Source: Eledone cirrhosa
Lineage: Eukaryota > Mollusca > Cephalopoda > Octopoda > Eledonidae
DNA: 64,000 nt
NCBI GenBank assembly: GCA_964016885.1
Contig: OZ024741.1
Location: forward strand, 34,172,027 to 34,236,026
Direction: 5' to 3'
Part shown: positions 11,127 through 20,499 of the stretch, one piece after another
How positions within the stretch are numbered: the stretch's first letter is position 1
How the letters are laid out: the number at the start of each line of letters is the position of its first letter
Made by a program: the position numbers and the translations under genes
Notes under the pieces: model-generated
What the model was told of the DNA's origin: nothing
Database searches by the model: none
What the model saw: only the letters and a program-made list of their open reading frames with translations

Positions 11127-11454
11127 TGCTGAGATTGTTTCTAGTGTGATTCAAGAGCCTAGCACCAACTCCAGTCTGTTGAATCATTCTTTTCACTATC
11201 TTAGCTAATCATATATATATATATATAAAGAGATATTTATTAAATAATGTCTCATATAAAATAATACAACCAGCTATCCACGAAATACTGATTAGTTAGC
11301 ACCCCAAACACTAAATTGGGAAAATACTTAGGTATATCCTAATGTTTGTTGAGTGAGATGGAGTTGGTCAGAGTATTGCTTAAGGCTTTCTCTGTTTATG
11401 TATTGTATATATATATATATATGTTGCTATCCTTCTATGTTTGTTTACTTGTCT

Positions 11455-11631
11455 CGCTCGCTTTACGCGATTTACTTGTCCCAATAGCTTTATTTAGCTA
11501 TTGCTCGCACCAACTGGAGGTATATGGTTTTTAAAGCGATGAAATACCAATGAAGGTTGGAAAATCACTGATGAAGGACTATTTTTATCATATGTAACCC
11601 ATGTGCAACCACGCAGTATTCAATTCTTCTC

Positions 11632-11640
<9 letters not shown>
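11455..11640 (+). mobile_element. Family F repeat
   Basis: It contains TTACTTGTCCCAATAGC, CACCAACTGGAGGTATATGG, TTAAAGCGATGAAATACC, AATCACTGATGAAGGAC and CATATGTAACCCATGTGCAA. The same order occurs at 36885-37062, and partly inverted at 36262-36428. Upstream 11280-11340 is unassigned. Confidence 0.65.

Positions 11641-11690
<50 letters not shown>
11641..11690. repeat. (TA)n microsatellite
   Basis: About 24 perfect TA units, directly joined to a family D element. Confidence 0.97.
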
Positions 11691-12597
11691 CGTTTCTGAA
11701 TTTGTTAAGCAAGATTCTTTATCTGAAAACGTGTGTTGAAACCGATATTGTTATACTTTGGGAGGGTCATGTTGCCAATAAGAAACACACGCACCAGTTG
11801 CTTTCACTTCAATTTATTATAATAAATTTAGGAATTTATAAATTTCCGGTTGGTTGGTTGGTTCCACAACCAGATGGTTGTTTATATATTGTCAGAGTTC
11901 TTTCGTCACACATTCTGTGACCTCTTCAGTGATGGGGATTCTTTTCTTTGTTTTTGTGCCTCTCCTTTGTTCTGTCCTACGCCATCTTTTAAATGAACAC
12001 TGGCGAGACCTTCAAGATAGTAAAGAATCATCTGTACTCTACCAACATGCTAAAATAGAACATAAGGGTAAATTAGAGAACATAGAAATAAAAATAGAAT
12101 CTACACACAGAAAAGACGCAATGTTTAGACAAATCACAGAGGCAATAAACATAAATGAACTCCAACCAAAATTAAATAGAAAACATGAATGGAACAGCAA
12201 CATCACAACTTACAATTAAGGACAAAATGAAAACACACACGCACGTAGAACAAACAACCAACCAGTAACATGTAAATAAACAAATAAATAAACGAATATA
12301 AACACACACAGACACCCGGATGTAACACATGCTCAAACTAAGCACACAACACACACACAAAAACAAGATGGCGTAGGACAGATCAAAAGAGAGGCACAAA
12401 AACAAAGAAAAGAATCCCCAGTCACTGAAGAGGTCACAGAATGTGTGACGAAAGAACTTTGATGATATATAAACAATCATCTGGTTGTGGAACCAACCAA
12501 CCAACCAGAAATTTATAAATTTATTATAATAAATTGAAGTGAAAGCAACTGATGCGTGTGTTTCTTATTGGCAACATGACCTTCCCAAAGTATAACA

Positions 12598-12601
<4 letters not shown>
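11689..12601 (+). mobile_element. Family D retroelement-like copy with inverted arms
   Basis: The left arm 11745-11988 is the reverse complement of the right arm 12365-12601, about 240 bases with few differences. Landmarks are TTGGGAGGGTCATGTTGCC on the left and GGCAACATGACCTTCCCAAA on the right, plus CACACATTCTGTGACCTC on the left and GAGGTCACAGAATGTGTG on the right. Between them lies an ORF remnant (11989-12219). The outer extension 11689-11744 exists only on the left here; in the 39921 copy it exists only on the right. The natural reading is the 3' end of a retroelement with its own 3' region inverted at its 5' end. Confidence 0.75.
11989..12219 (+). pseudogene. C-terminal remnant of a retroelement ORF (family D)
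   Basis: The frame reads NEHWRDLQDSKESSVLYQHA, then KIESTHRKDAMFRQITEAIN, then LNRKHEWNSN before a TAA at 12217-12219. The RQ(I/V)TEA pattern followed by LN(R/S)K.EWN resembles the C-terminal tail of some invertebrate retroelement proteins (Penelope-like or other non-LTR). This is recalled by pattern, not by search. Sequence upstream of 11989 in the same frame belongs to the inverted arm and is not part of the protein. Confidence 0.45.
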
Positions 12602-12631
<30 letters not shown>

Positions 12632-12677
12632 ACACAGTGAATTTCTTTCAACTCAATCTCCCAGATGCAAACATCAT

Positions 12678-12918
12678 TTAACCGTTTTAATATCAGCCTG
12701 GCCAAAATTGGCTCTGGTTCAATTAAACAAGACCATCCCCCTTTAAAGAGCTCCTATTTAAATCAAAGTCTTTTTCCAACACAATTTTATATAAAAACCA
12801 TGTGTTAAGAAAATAACTTTGTAATGAAATAATTGGTAATTTTAGTAAATCACCTGAACATCATTAATGTATTGATGTACAGTGTATGTCATCAGAAATA
12901 TTGTAATGGAAGGGTTAA
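12678..12918 (+). mobile_element. MITE B (TTAA-bounded, piggyBac-like ends), 241 bp
   Basis: It starts TTAACCGTTTTAATATCAGC and ends GTAATGGAAGGGTTAA. The interior shares CCAAAATTGGCTCTGGTTC, ACAATTTTATATAAAAACC and AATGAAATAATTGGTAATTT with the copy at 28454-29206. TTAA targets with CCYTT ends are the rule for the piggyBac superfamily. There is no coding capacity, so this would be a non-autonomous derivative. Confidence 0.75.
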
Positions 12919-12969
12919 ACAGTAGACACAGCTATATAGGTTACCAAAGAATCACATCTGCTCCCATCC

Positions 12970-13035
12970 TATACTATACAATATAATATATATACTATAC
13001 TATATATATAAATATATATATATATATTTAGTTCC
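12970..13035. repeat. TA/CTATA microsatellite
   Basis: ACTATA- and TATA-rich run. Confidence 0.85.
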
Positions 13036-13124
13036 ACAGTAATTAACAAACCATACTAACTCTATACTGAACTCGTCCCTTGGACTGTGTGCTCTACCAA
13101 CTTTGGATATATTATATATATATA

Positions 13125-13385
13125 TATAATGCACCAGTACACTCTGTTGACTGGTTATGGTAGGAAGGGCATCCTTCCATAGAAACCTTGCCAAACAAAG
13201 AATGAAGAGGTCTCTTCAATTGCATCAAAAGCGTGGCAACCTCCCTAGTGTCAGTGCCACAATAGAATACATGTGAGAATATATGTAAGTAAGATGCAGC
13301 CTTCAGCATATCTAGGAGGTCAGTAACTATACTGGTTTGCAACGACCTGTCCTACCCATAGCAGGCAAAATGGACATTAAAAAAT
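13125..13385 (+). mobile_element. LINE-A 3'-end relic, variant form
   Basis: GGTAGGAAGGGCATCCTTCC, ATAGAAACCTTGCCAAAC, TGTCCTACCCATAGCAGGC and AAAATGGACATTAAAA follow the order of the LINE-A terminus. About 100 unrelated bases are inserted in the middle, a variant also seen at 45715 and 46225. Confidence 0.5.
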
Positions 13386-13390
13386 ATATA

Positions 13391-13497
13391 CACAGGGTGT
13401 CCCCCAAAAATGTATACACACTTCAACATCTTTTTAATAAATATTGCCTGTACAGGTAATCAAAGTGTATATACATTTTTGGGGACACTTTGTATAT
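13391..13497. mobile_element. Short mariner-like MITE with terminal inverted repeats
   Basis: The left end CAGGGTGTCCCCCAAAAATG and the reversed right end (GTGTATATACATTTTTGGGG then ACACTTTG) form about 30-base inverted repeats around a roughly 45-base core, bounded by TA. GGTGTCCC-type ends and TA targets are typical of Tc1/mariner MITEs. It has no ORF. Confidence 0.7.
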
Positions 13498-13499
13498 GC

Positions 13500-13530
<31 letters not shown>

Positions 13531-13700
13531 CATCTTATTTTCCTCGGTTGTTAAATATATACACATACTTCCAGTGTGTCTGTGTGTGTATGAATGCATA
13601 TATGTGTGTGTATGTGTATTTATATATATATATACACACACATATATATACGCACGCATGCAAATATATATACATAGAAGCACACATACATGTGTTTGAG
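13498..13700. repeat. TA and CA/TG microsatellites
   Basis: (TA)n at 13498-13527 and mixed TA, TG and CA runs to 13695. Open frames on both strands are compositional. Confidence 0.9.
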
Positions 13701-13799
13701 ACTGTCAATCTGTATGAGTAGTTCTTAACTTTAGATTATAGGAAAAAAAATGTTTCATCAGTCTAATATTACAGCTTTTAATGCAATATCAAGTCTCTC

Positions 13800-14110
13800 G
13801 AGACACACACACTCACACCAACATACACACACACACTCTCATACACATTCACACATACACACACACACACTCAAACATACTCACACCAACTTACACACAT
13901 ACTCTCATACACATTCACACACACACACTCACACGAACTTACAGACTCTCATACACACAAACACACTCACATAAACACACACACACACACACTCATACAC
14001 ATTCACACACACACACTCTCATACACATTCACACTCTAATGCACACACACACACACACACTCACTCCCTCATACACACTCACTCTCTTACATGCACACAT
14101 ACTCATTCAC
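13800..14110. repeat. CACACT/CATACA-rich microsatellite
   Basis: About 300 bases of CACTCACA, CATACACA and CACA units. Confidence 0.92.
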
Positions 14111-14375
14111 CTATTACACAAACAGGAATATAGATGCAGGTGTGTGTATATATGTGTGTCAGCCAAATATTGATATGTCCATATGTGTGTGTGTGTGAGC
14201 AAATATGTATGTGTATAAATAGATAGGGAAAACTAGATAAGTCTTGTTCGTCTGGACAAGGATATTCTAAATAAAAGTACTGAATGCTTCTAGGAATCAA
14301 GATAAGTATATTTATTTATTAATGCTTTAGTTGACAAGTTTATAAATTGGTTTCAATCATTTTGATCTCTGAGGA

Positions 14376-14448
14376 ATTAATGAAATTGACCCCAGTGGGG
14401 TTTGAACTTCACTGTTGAAAGGTTCAGTACTCTAATGATACTGCTGTC
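14376..14448 (-). mobile_element. Type 1 SINE fragment
   Basis: GACCCCAGTGGGGTTTGAAC and ACTCTAATGATACTGCTG match the 5' half of the SINE in reverse sense. Confidence 0.5.
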
Positions 14449-14469
14449 GTCTGTCCTTAATAGTTAGAA

Positions 14470-15762
14470 GTTGAGATTTTACATTTGAAGGGTCCAGAAC
14501 TAAATAAACTATTGATTCTGCTGTCACGTGCCTTTATTAGAGCTTTCAATTCTGTGCCACACAAAAGACTTATGGCAAAACTCTCTGCAATGGATGTGAA
14601 GGATGATCTTTTAAACTGGTTGAAGTCCTTCATTCTCAGTCGAAGAGAGGTAGTCACGGTTCTAGGACAGCATTCCTCACCATATGAGATGTCATCTGGT
14701 GTACCACAGGGATCTGTTCTTGGCCCCCTTTTCTTTGTGGCATATATTAATGACATAGATGCCAACTTAAAGAATGCCACAGTACTGAAATATGCAGATG
14801 ACATCAAGCTGTACCTTGAGATAAAAAGGACAGATCCTGAACACTATAGATCTTGCCTGCAATCTGACCTGGACACAATGCAACAATGGATCACAGACTG
14901 GCAACTCAGGCTAGCTGTGGACAAGTGCACCACCATGCATTTTGGGAGTAAAAACCCAGCATCCACATACTCCCTCCACAGCACTAATATCAAGAAGTCT
15001 TCTTGTGGACGTGACCTGGGCATTACGGTCAGCAGCGATTTGTGTTGGACGAAGCACGTCTCTAAAATTGTCAAGACGGTCGAGGGTGTCTTAGCATTAC
15101 TCAGCAAGACCTTTGTCAGCCGCTCTCCAGCTATCTATTTAAAGCTGTGCATGGCTATGGTGTGGGCACACTTAGAATTTGCATCACCAGTCTGGAACCC
15201 CTATCTTACTCAGAACATTGACCACCTGGAAACTGTTCAGAGACGTGCAACCAAGCGAATACCCTCCATCAGGCATCTATCATACTCTGAACGCCTTCCT
15301 TCCCTGGGCATGGATACATTTCAGCTCCGATGTCTGGCAACTGACTTGGTAAACACCCACAAAATTGTTAACCATCTTGCCAACAACAACCCTGAGTACC
15401 TTTTTGATTTCCATGTGTCTAACACACGTGGGCATGCACACAAAGTCAGAAAACAGCACAGCTCCCATGACTTTCGGAAACATTTTTCACGCTCAGAGTT
15501 ACTGAAGCATGGAATAAACTCCCTGCATCAGTTATTAGCTGTCGAGACGCTGCATCCTTTAAAACCTCCATGCTTCCTGAGATTCGCCCACACTACACCT
15601 AATATTCCCCCTCCATACACATGCACACATGTATATCATGACTCATACACTATTCACTTCCCCGACATTTGTATATTATTCTATGTACTATACATGCACC
15701 TTTGATGAGTTGTAGTGCACCTTAACACTACTGTACACAATAATTTCATTATTATTATAATA
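14470..15762 (+). mobile_element. LINE-C copy 1 (CR1/jockey-like), 5'-truncated, (ATT)n tail
   Basis: It contains a long RT frame (14485-15705), a short 3' UTR (CTTTGATGAGTTGTAGTGC) and a tail TTTCATTATTATTATAATAG at about 15744-15763. The same 3' UTR, reversed, is at 43107-43180. Microsatellite-like 3' tails instead of poly-A are typical of CR1-clade elements. The 5' end is lost inside the RT. Confidence 0.88.
14485..15705 (+). pseudogene. LINE-C reverse transcriptase, long open fragment (406 codons)
   Basis: This encodes RNA-directed DNA polymerase of a non-LTR retrotransposon. The motif A region reads AFIRAFNSVPHKRL (residues about 16-29), where the family has DFSKAFDSVPH, so the motif A aspartates are missing. 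Motif B reads SGVPQGSVLGPLFF (about 71-84). Motif C reads KYADDIKLY (about 110-118), with both catalytic aspartates present. The later region has KCTTMHFG, FASPVWNPYLTQ and VQRRATKRI, characteristic of CR1/jockey-type ORF2 C termini. The frame has no internal stop, but the endonuclease and RT palm start are absent, so the copy cannot be active. Its openness suggests a fairly recent insertion. Confidence 0.88.
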
Positions 15763-15764
15763 GT

Positions 15765-15925
15765 TCATCGTCATCATAGTTTAATGTCCATTTTCCACAT
15801 TAGCATAGGTAGGACAGGCTGTCTCTTTGTGAGAGATCAGGTTGGAAGACCGTGTTTTGCTCACACAGAACTGATTTGGGATTGGTTTCTACAGCTGGAT
15901 GCCCTTCTTAACACAACCCAAGAAG
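15765..15925 (-). mobile_element. LINE-A 3'-end relic abutting the LINE-C tail
   Basis: TCATCGTCATCATAGTTTAA and CTACAGCTGGATGCCCTTCT are the LINE-A terminus in reverse sense. It begins within a few bases of the ATT tail of LINE-C, so one element inserted at the microsatellite of the other. Confidence 0.75.
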
Positions 15926-15952
15926 TTGAAATTTTAATCTTTAGTTCAAATC

Positions 15953-16150
15953 TGTGAAGGCACATGGCTTAGTGGTTAGAGTGTTCAACTTATAATTATA
16001 AAGCTGTGGTTTCAATACCTGGACGTGGTGGCATGTTGTGTTCTTGAGTAAAATACTTTATTTCACATCTGCCAGGGGTTGCAACTGGCAGATGATAGCA
16101 ACAATGAGGGGAAAAATCCCCAATAGAAACATTGTTTTCTTGGTCTAATC
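15953..16150 (+). mobile_element. tRNA-derived SINE, type 2
   Basis: AAGGCACATGGCTTAGTGG (A-box TGGCTTAGTGG) is followed by GTGGTTTCAATACCTGG (B-box). The body runs TTGTGTTCTTGAGTAAAATA, then CATCTGCCAGGGGTTGCAAC. It is a different family from the type 1 SINE; relatives lie at 16530, 17830, 19008, 21004 and 26525. Confidence 0.7.
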
Positions 16151-16254
16151 TGACAATCTGTCCCCCCTCCCTTTAATACAAGCTACAAGAGACTGGTGAC
16201 CTACAAGTGTGTGAGGTGGGAAGGTTATAGTAAACCAATTCTATAATGAAATGC

Positions 16255-16432
16255 AAAATTCAAACAGATTCTGACATAAAACACCATCTAAAACCATCAA
16301 ATGCTCAATGGCCCACAAATATATTCTTCTTAGTTATATTACTAAATCCCTCCAAATTCTTGATTATTTTCAAAATTATTTAAAAGTAATAGTTTGTAGC
16401 TTTCATTAGAAATATAGAGATGATGGGGTTAA
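16255..16432 (+). mobile_element. MITE B, 5'-eroded
   Basis: TTACTAAATCCCTCCAAATT, TCTTGATTATTTTCAAAATT, GCTTTCATTAGAAATATAG and the terminal GGGGTTAA match the right half of MITE B. Confidence 0.6.
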
Positions 16433-16529
16433 AGTGTATCACAAGCTTGGAGGATCATCAGGCCAGAATTTATTCCACTTGTATTGCTGCTAATACTCAT
16501 TTTCTGCTTACTTGAATGGAGGAATGTGA

Positions 16530-16720
16530 AGTGAAGTGTTTTGCTCAAGAACACAATGCACCATTCTGTCCAATAATCGAACACATGACATTGTGGTCAT
16601 AAGCCCAATACCCTAACCACAAGTTCATACCCCTTCACGTCAATCAAGTACTAGGGGTTAGTATAATTGACTAACACCTCTCCCCTAATGTCTGGCCTTG
16701 TACCTTTGTGAGAAACAATT
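16530..16720 (-). mobile_element. Type 2 SINE (minus) followed by a type 1 SINE 3' fragment
   Basis: GTGTTTTGCTCAAGAACACA, AATCGAACACATGACATTGT and AATACCCTAACCACAAGTTC are type 2 in reverse. Then AAGTACTAGGGGTTAGTATA and GTCTGGCCTTGTACCTTTGT are a type 1 3' end on the + strand (16640-16720). Confidence 0.6.
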
Positions 16721-17044
16721 TATTAATAAGGTGGATGACAGCAGAAATATTGATGAGGTTGTGACTGTGTTTTTCTAAACAGGAGGAAGAAAAAAAAGGG
16801 GCAGAGGCTTCAAATGCCTTTGATACATCAGAGTAATCCAGGATTTTCTATATCATTGATCCCTTTCTAAATTACTCTAGGTAGCCTTCTCAAACATTTT
16901 GTTATTTTTATTGTTTTTGTTGATTTCAACTTCTTTTTATCCAATATAACCCCCCCTTCCCTCCAACACTTTATATAGTATTGTCTCCAATACTTTCTGC
17001 CCTTGTGGCTTTAGAAAAAAAATATTACATTAGTAATAAAATAA
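16721..17044. other. No gene seen
   Basis: AT-rich sequence with no recognised element and no splice-bounded frame. Confidence 0.5.
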
Positions 17045-17048
17045 ACGA

Positions 17049-17350
17049 GGGTCAGATACCATGCTTTGCAGCATAGAGTTACGGCCCTTCACGGTCTGAG
17101 GTCAAATCCCGCCAAGGTTAACTTTGCCCTTTTATCCTTACGGGGTCAATAAAATAAAGCACCAGTAGCGTACTGGAGTCGATTTAATCGATTTTCCCCT
17201 CCCCTCAAATACTGGCCTTGTGCCTATACTAGAAACCATTACCCGCCGAGGTTGACTTTGCCTTTCATTCTTACGGGGTCGATAAAATAAAGTACCAGTA
17301 ATGCACTGGGTAATTGCTGGCCTTGTGCCAAAAGTAGAAACAATTATTAT
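17049..17350 (+). mobile_element. Type 1 SINE head-to-tail partial dimer
   Basis: A first copy (17049-17241) of the longer subtype, with CGATTTAATCGATTTTCCCC in its 3' half, is followed directly by a second copy lacking its 5' half. The second copy starts at CCCGCCGAGGTTGACTTTGC (17242) and ends with GTAGAAACAATTATTATT. The second belongs to the shorter subtype (GGGTAATTGCTGGCC). A comparable dimer is at 28856-29166. Confidence 0.8.
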
Positions 17351-17494
17351 TATTATATCAGAAACAATTATTGTTGTTAATGTGAAAAAAAAGTTAATTA
17401 GATTCTCCATCAAAAGTGTTAATTATGTTTGTAAATTAGCTGGCCTGCTCAACTTTCAAAATTGAATATCAATTTATTAATTTTCTCAAGTAGA

Positions 17495-17740
17495 ATGTTG
17501 TTGTTGTTTGTGGTGGTGGTGGTGGTAGTGGTGGTATTTGCTGGTAGTGGTGGTGGTATTTGCCAGTGGTGTTGGAGATGGATGGTTGTGATTTTGCTGG
17601 TGGTGATGTTGTTGTTTCTGGCAACGACAGCAAGTGTGGTGGTGGTGGTGATTGTAATATTTGGAGATGGATGGGGGTTTGTTGTTAGTTGTGGTGGTGA
17701 GGTGTTGTTGGTGGTAGTGGTAGTTTTTTTTTGTTAGGGG
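17495..17740. repeat. TGG/TGT-rich trinucleotide repeat
   Basis: GTGGTGGTGGTAGTGG and related units. The Val-rich frame is compositional. Confidence 0.85.
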
Positions 17741-17829
17741 TTACTGTGGTTACTGAGTACTCCACAGTCATGTATATATAGTTTTTAAGGGGATCCAGCA
17801 TAACACTGTGTGACAAGGCTGGCCCTTTG

Positions 17830-17990
17830 AATTACATATCTAATTCATTTCTACCAGCTGAGTGGATTGGGGTTAACAATGTCTTCCACAAGGACACGGC
17901 CTGCCAGGAATTGAACATTTGGCTTTACGGCCTAACCACCGCGCCGAACGCCCTAACCACCATGCCATGCACCTTCTGGATAGAATAAAA
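17830..17990 (-). mobile_element. Type 2 SINE, diverged
   Basis: CCAGGAATTGAACATTTGGC (B-box reversed) and CTAACCACCATGCCATGCAC (A-box reversed). The A-box segment is duplicated (CCTAACCACCGCGCCGAACG precedes it). Confidence 0.55.
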
Positions 17991-17999
17991 TTTCACATC

Positions 18000-18190
18000 G
18001 AAACAATGTTGATATCATTGTTGTATTGTTTGTTGTCATTGTTGTTGTTTGTTGTTATTTGTTGTTGTTTGTTTGTGTCATCTGTAAATTGCATCTCTTT
18101 CTCCTCAGTGAAAGGTCAAAAGCTGTTAATTAGTCCTGCTTTGACCTCTTTATGGTGGCCATATTGTTTAGAGATTTTAACCTTTACAAT
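18000..18190. other. GTTGTTT-rich unique sequence, no supported exon
   Basis: A TTTCTCCTCAG at about 18100-18110 looks like a splice acceptor. No matching donor or recognisable peptide follows before the CA repeat, so I do not call an exon. Confidence 0.4.
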
Positions 18191-18209
18191 AGAAACACTT
18201 GTCTGCTAT

Positions 18210-18550
18210 AGAAACATAAACACAAACACGCACACAGCATCTTTCCATTATACACGCACATACATATTGTATCTCATACACACATACTCACAGTATCTTA
18301 TCCATCATACACACACACACACACAGTATCTTATCCATCATACACACACATACACACCGTATCTCATACACACACTCAGAGTATCTCATCTGCACACGCA
18401 CACATACTCACACAATCTCATCTACACACATACACAGTATCTCATCCACACACACTCTCATACATGTGCAGACTATCACAAACGCACACATACACAGTTC
18501 AGCTATATACACACATACATTATGTAATATACACACATATGCATACACAA
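18210..18550. repeat. CACACA/TCTCATAC microsatellite
   Basis: Interspersed CACACATACACAGTATCTCA units spanning about 340 bases. Confidence 0.9.
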
Positions 18551-18624
18551 AAACACAAAACATTTGTGGACATAGACATACATGAATGTTGATGATGACG
18601 ATGATGATGATATATATATATTGT

Positions 18625-18790
18625 ACTGTTGGATTTCACTTCAATTTATTATAAACCCTCAGTCGGTTGGTTTAATAACTGATGGTTGTTGATTGTCAAA
18701 GCTCTTTCATCACACATTCTGTGACCCCCTCAGTGACTAATTTTGTTATTTTGTGTCTTTGTTCCGTCCTACACCACCTTGTTTTTGTGA
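18625..18790 (-). mobile_element. Family D fragment
   Basis: TTCACTTCAATTTATTATAA, CATCACACATTCTGTGACCC and CGTCCTACACCACCTTGTTT match the family D arm in its left-arm orientation. It is older than the 11745 and 39921 copies. Confidence 0.7.
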
Positions 18791-18794
18791 GCTG

Positions 18795-18930
18795 TGTCTG
18801 AAGATTGTCATATTTTTGATACAACTAAAAGGGCCTGTCAATCATCTGTTTGGCAAGCTTTCTATGACTGGATGCCCTTCCTATCACCAACCATTTTACA
18901 GCATGTACAAGGTGCATTTATAGAGCAGCA
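18795..18930 (-). mobile_element. LINE-A 3'-end relic, variant form
   Basis: GGCAAGCTTTCTATGACTGG followed by ATGCCCTTCCTATCACCAAC. It resembles the variant relics at 46225-46640. Confidence 0.55.
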
Positions 18931-19007
18931 ACACTTAATGTATATATGTGTGTGTGTGTGTCTGTCTGTCTCTGTGTGTGTGTCTCTGTCTGTCTATGTG
19001 TGTGTGT

Positions 19008-19230
19008 AGTGAAGGCATATGGCCTAGTGATTAGATTCCACCAGGTAGTGTGTTGTGTCCTTAAGCATGACACTTTATTTCACATTGCTCTAGTCTACTC
19101 TGCTGGTAAAATTGAGTTGCAACAACACTGAGGAGCTTTCCTGGAGCAAAGTGTTGGTCAGTCATGAGAGATGCGACCCTTATGCGAATGGTTGAGGTGG
19201 TATATAGCTTCTTACTTCAGAAGAGCAGTA
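19008..19230 (+). mobile_element. Type 2 SINE with central deletion
   Basis: GTGAAGGCATATGGCCTAGT starts it. The B-box region is deleted, and TTGTGTCCTTAAGCATGACA with TTTCACATTGCTCTAGTCTA follows. Confidence 0.6.
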
Positions 19231-19259
19231 ATTGTTATATTACAGGTAGAAGAAACAGT

Positions 19260-19505
19260 GAGTCATGACATTATATATATGTGTGTGTGTGTCTGTGCGC
19301 ACATATATATGTATGTATATACATGTGTGTGTATATATATATATTTGTATACACACACAATATACCTGATATTTTTGATATTATATGCCATCAATATCTT
19401 CAGGATAATATCATCAGGTGTGCGCTTAATGTGTGCATTTAGATTACCTTCCTCAAGGGATGTAGTTGTTTAATGTTGTTTGCCCAGTAAAATAATTATA
19501 GCTTA

Positions 19506-19547
<42 letters not shown>

Positions 19548-19780
19548 TTCCATTCAGCTGATGTACACCTGTAAAGTTATGTATGTATCTAATCTTGCCT
19601 GTATATCTGTCTGCCCTCCCTTCCCCACCTTTCTCTCTCTATCTCTCCCTCTCTCAATATATATATATATATATATATATAATCTTGATCTCCTCTGACA
19701 GTTATTTATGGATTTGCTGTGGCTATATATTTATATATATATATATATATATATATACAAACACACACATATAATCATCA
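19260..19780. repeat. Cluster of TA, TG and CTCTCT microsatellites
   Basis: TG/TA at 19275-19365, (TG)n at 19508-19550, CTCTCT then (TA)n at 19625-19682, and (TA)n at 19725-19757. Between them is unassigned sequence without a gene. Confidence 0.85.
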
Positions 19781-19965
19781 TCATCATCATCATCACCGTT
19801 TAACGTCCATTTTTCCATGCTAGCATGGGTTAGACGAATTATCTCACTGTGAGACAAGCCAGATCAGATGACTGTGTCTTGCTTATACAGAACTGTTTCT
19901 AGCTTGGTTTCTATGGCTGGATGTCCTTCCTAACGCCAACCATCTTTACAGTATATATACATGTG
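19773..19965 (-). mobile_element. LINE-A 3'-end relic, well preserved
   Basis: (ATC)n at 19775-19797 is followed by CCGTTTAACGTCCATTTTTC, CATGCTAGCATGGGTTAGAC and GGCTGGATGTCCTTCCTAAC. It matches LINE-A from the tail inward for about 180 bases. Confidence 0.8.
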
Positions 19966-20159
19966 TGTGTTTGTTGTCTGTGTACCTAAACATGTACAGT
20001 ATGTATGTCTGTAGTAACTACAGACAATAAATGTGTGACAGATCTGTCTTTGTGTGTGGTCAAGGCCATAGACTATGTCAACCCCCCCTCCCCCTACATG
20101 TATGTAGAGGGGAGATAGATGTCATCATATAGCGTGCTCCTTTTCTCTATCCCCACCCC

Positions 20160-20255
20160 AATGATGGAAGGCTGAGTCAAACCTGAGTGAGATTTGAACT
20201 TAAGGATGTAAGTAAATACCCTGTTGATACTAAACCAACTGAACCCCCACCCGAC
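20160..20255 (-). mobile_element. Type 1 SINE fragment
   Basis: GAGTGAGATTTGAACTTAAG and TACCCTGTTGATACTAAACC correspond to the SINE 5' half in reverse. A poly-C/T stretch at 20080-20095 precedes it. Confidence 0.45.
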
Positions 20256-20269
20256 CATGTTTTTTATGA

Positions 20270-20470
20270 TACAAAACTATATATTTTATCTTAAAGTGTT
20301 TATATTTATCTAAGAATTGTTCAATTATAATTTTATGTAAGAATCTTTGTTCCATCTTAATGAAAAAATTAGTTATTTTCCTAAATCCATTTAAATTCTT
20401 GATTATTTTAAAAATGATTTGAAAATTATAGGCTGTCTTTCATTGGATATTTGGTAATGAAAGGGTTAAT
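20270..20470 (+). mobile_element. MITE B, 5' end eroded
   Basis: AATTATAATTTTATGTAAG, AATCTTTGTTCCATCTTAA, CATTTAAATTCTTGATTATT and GTAATGAAAGGGTTAA match MITE B. Confidence 0.6.
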
Positions 20471-20499
20471 CCTTCACTTGAGGTCTGCAAAAGAATTAA

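Noticed and set aside
18100..18230. Exon after TTTCTCCTCAG
   Set aside because: The downstream frame runs into a CA microsatellite with no good donor, and the peptide looks non-coding.
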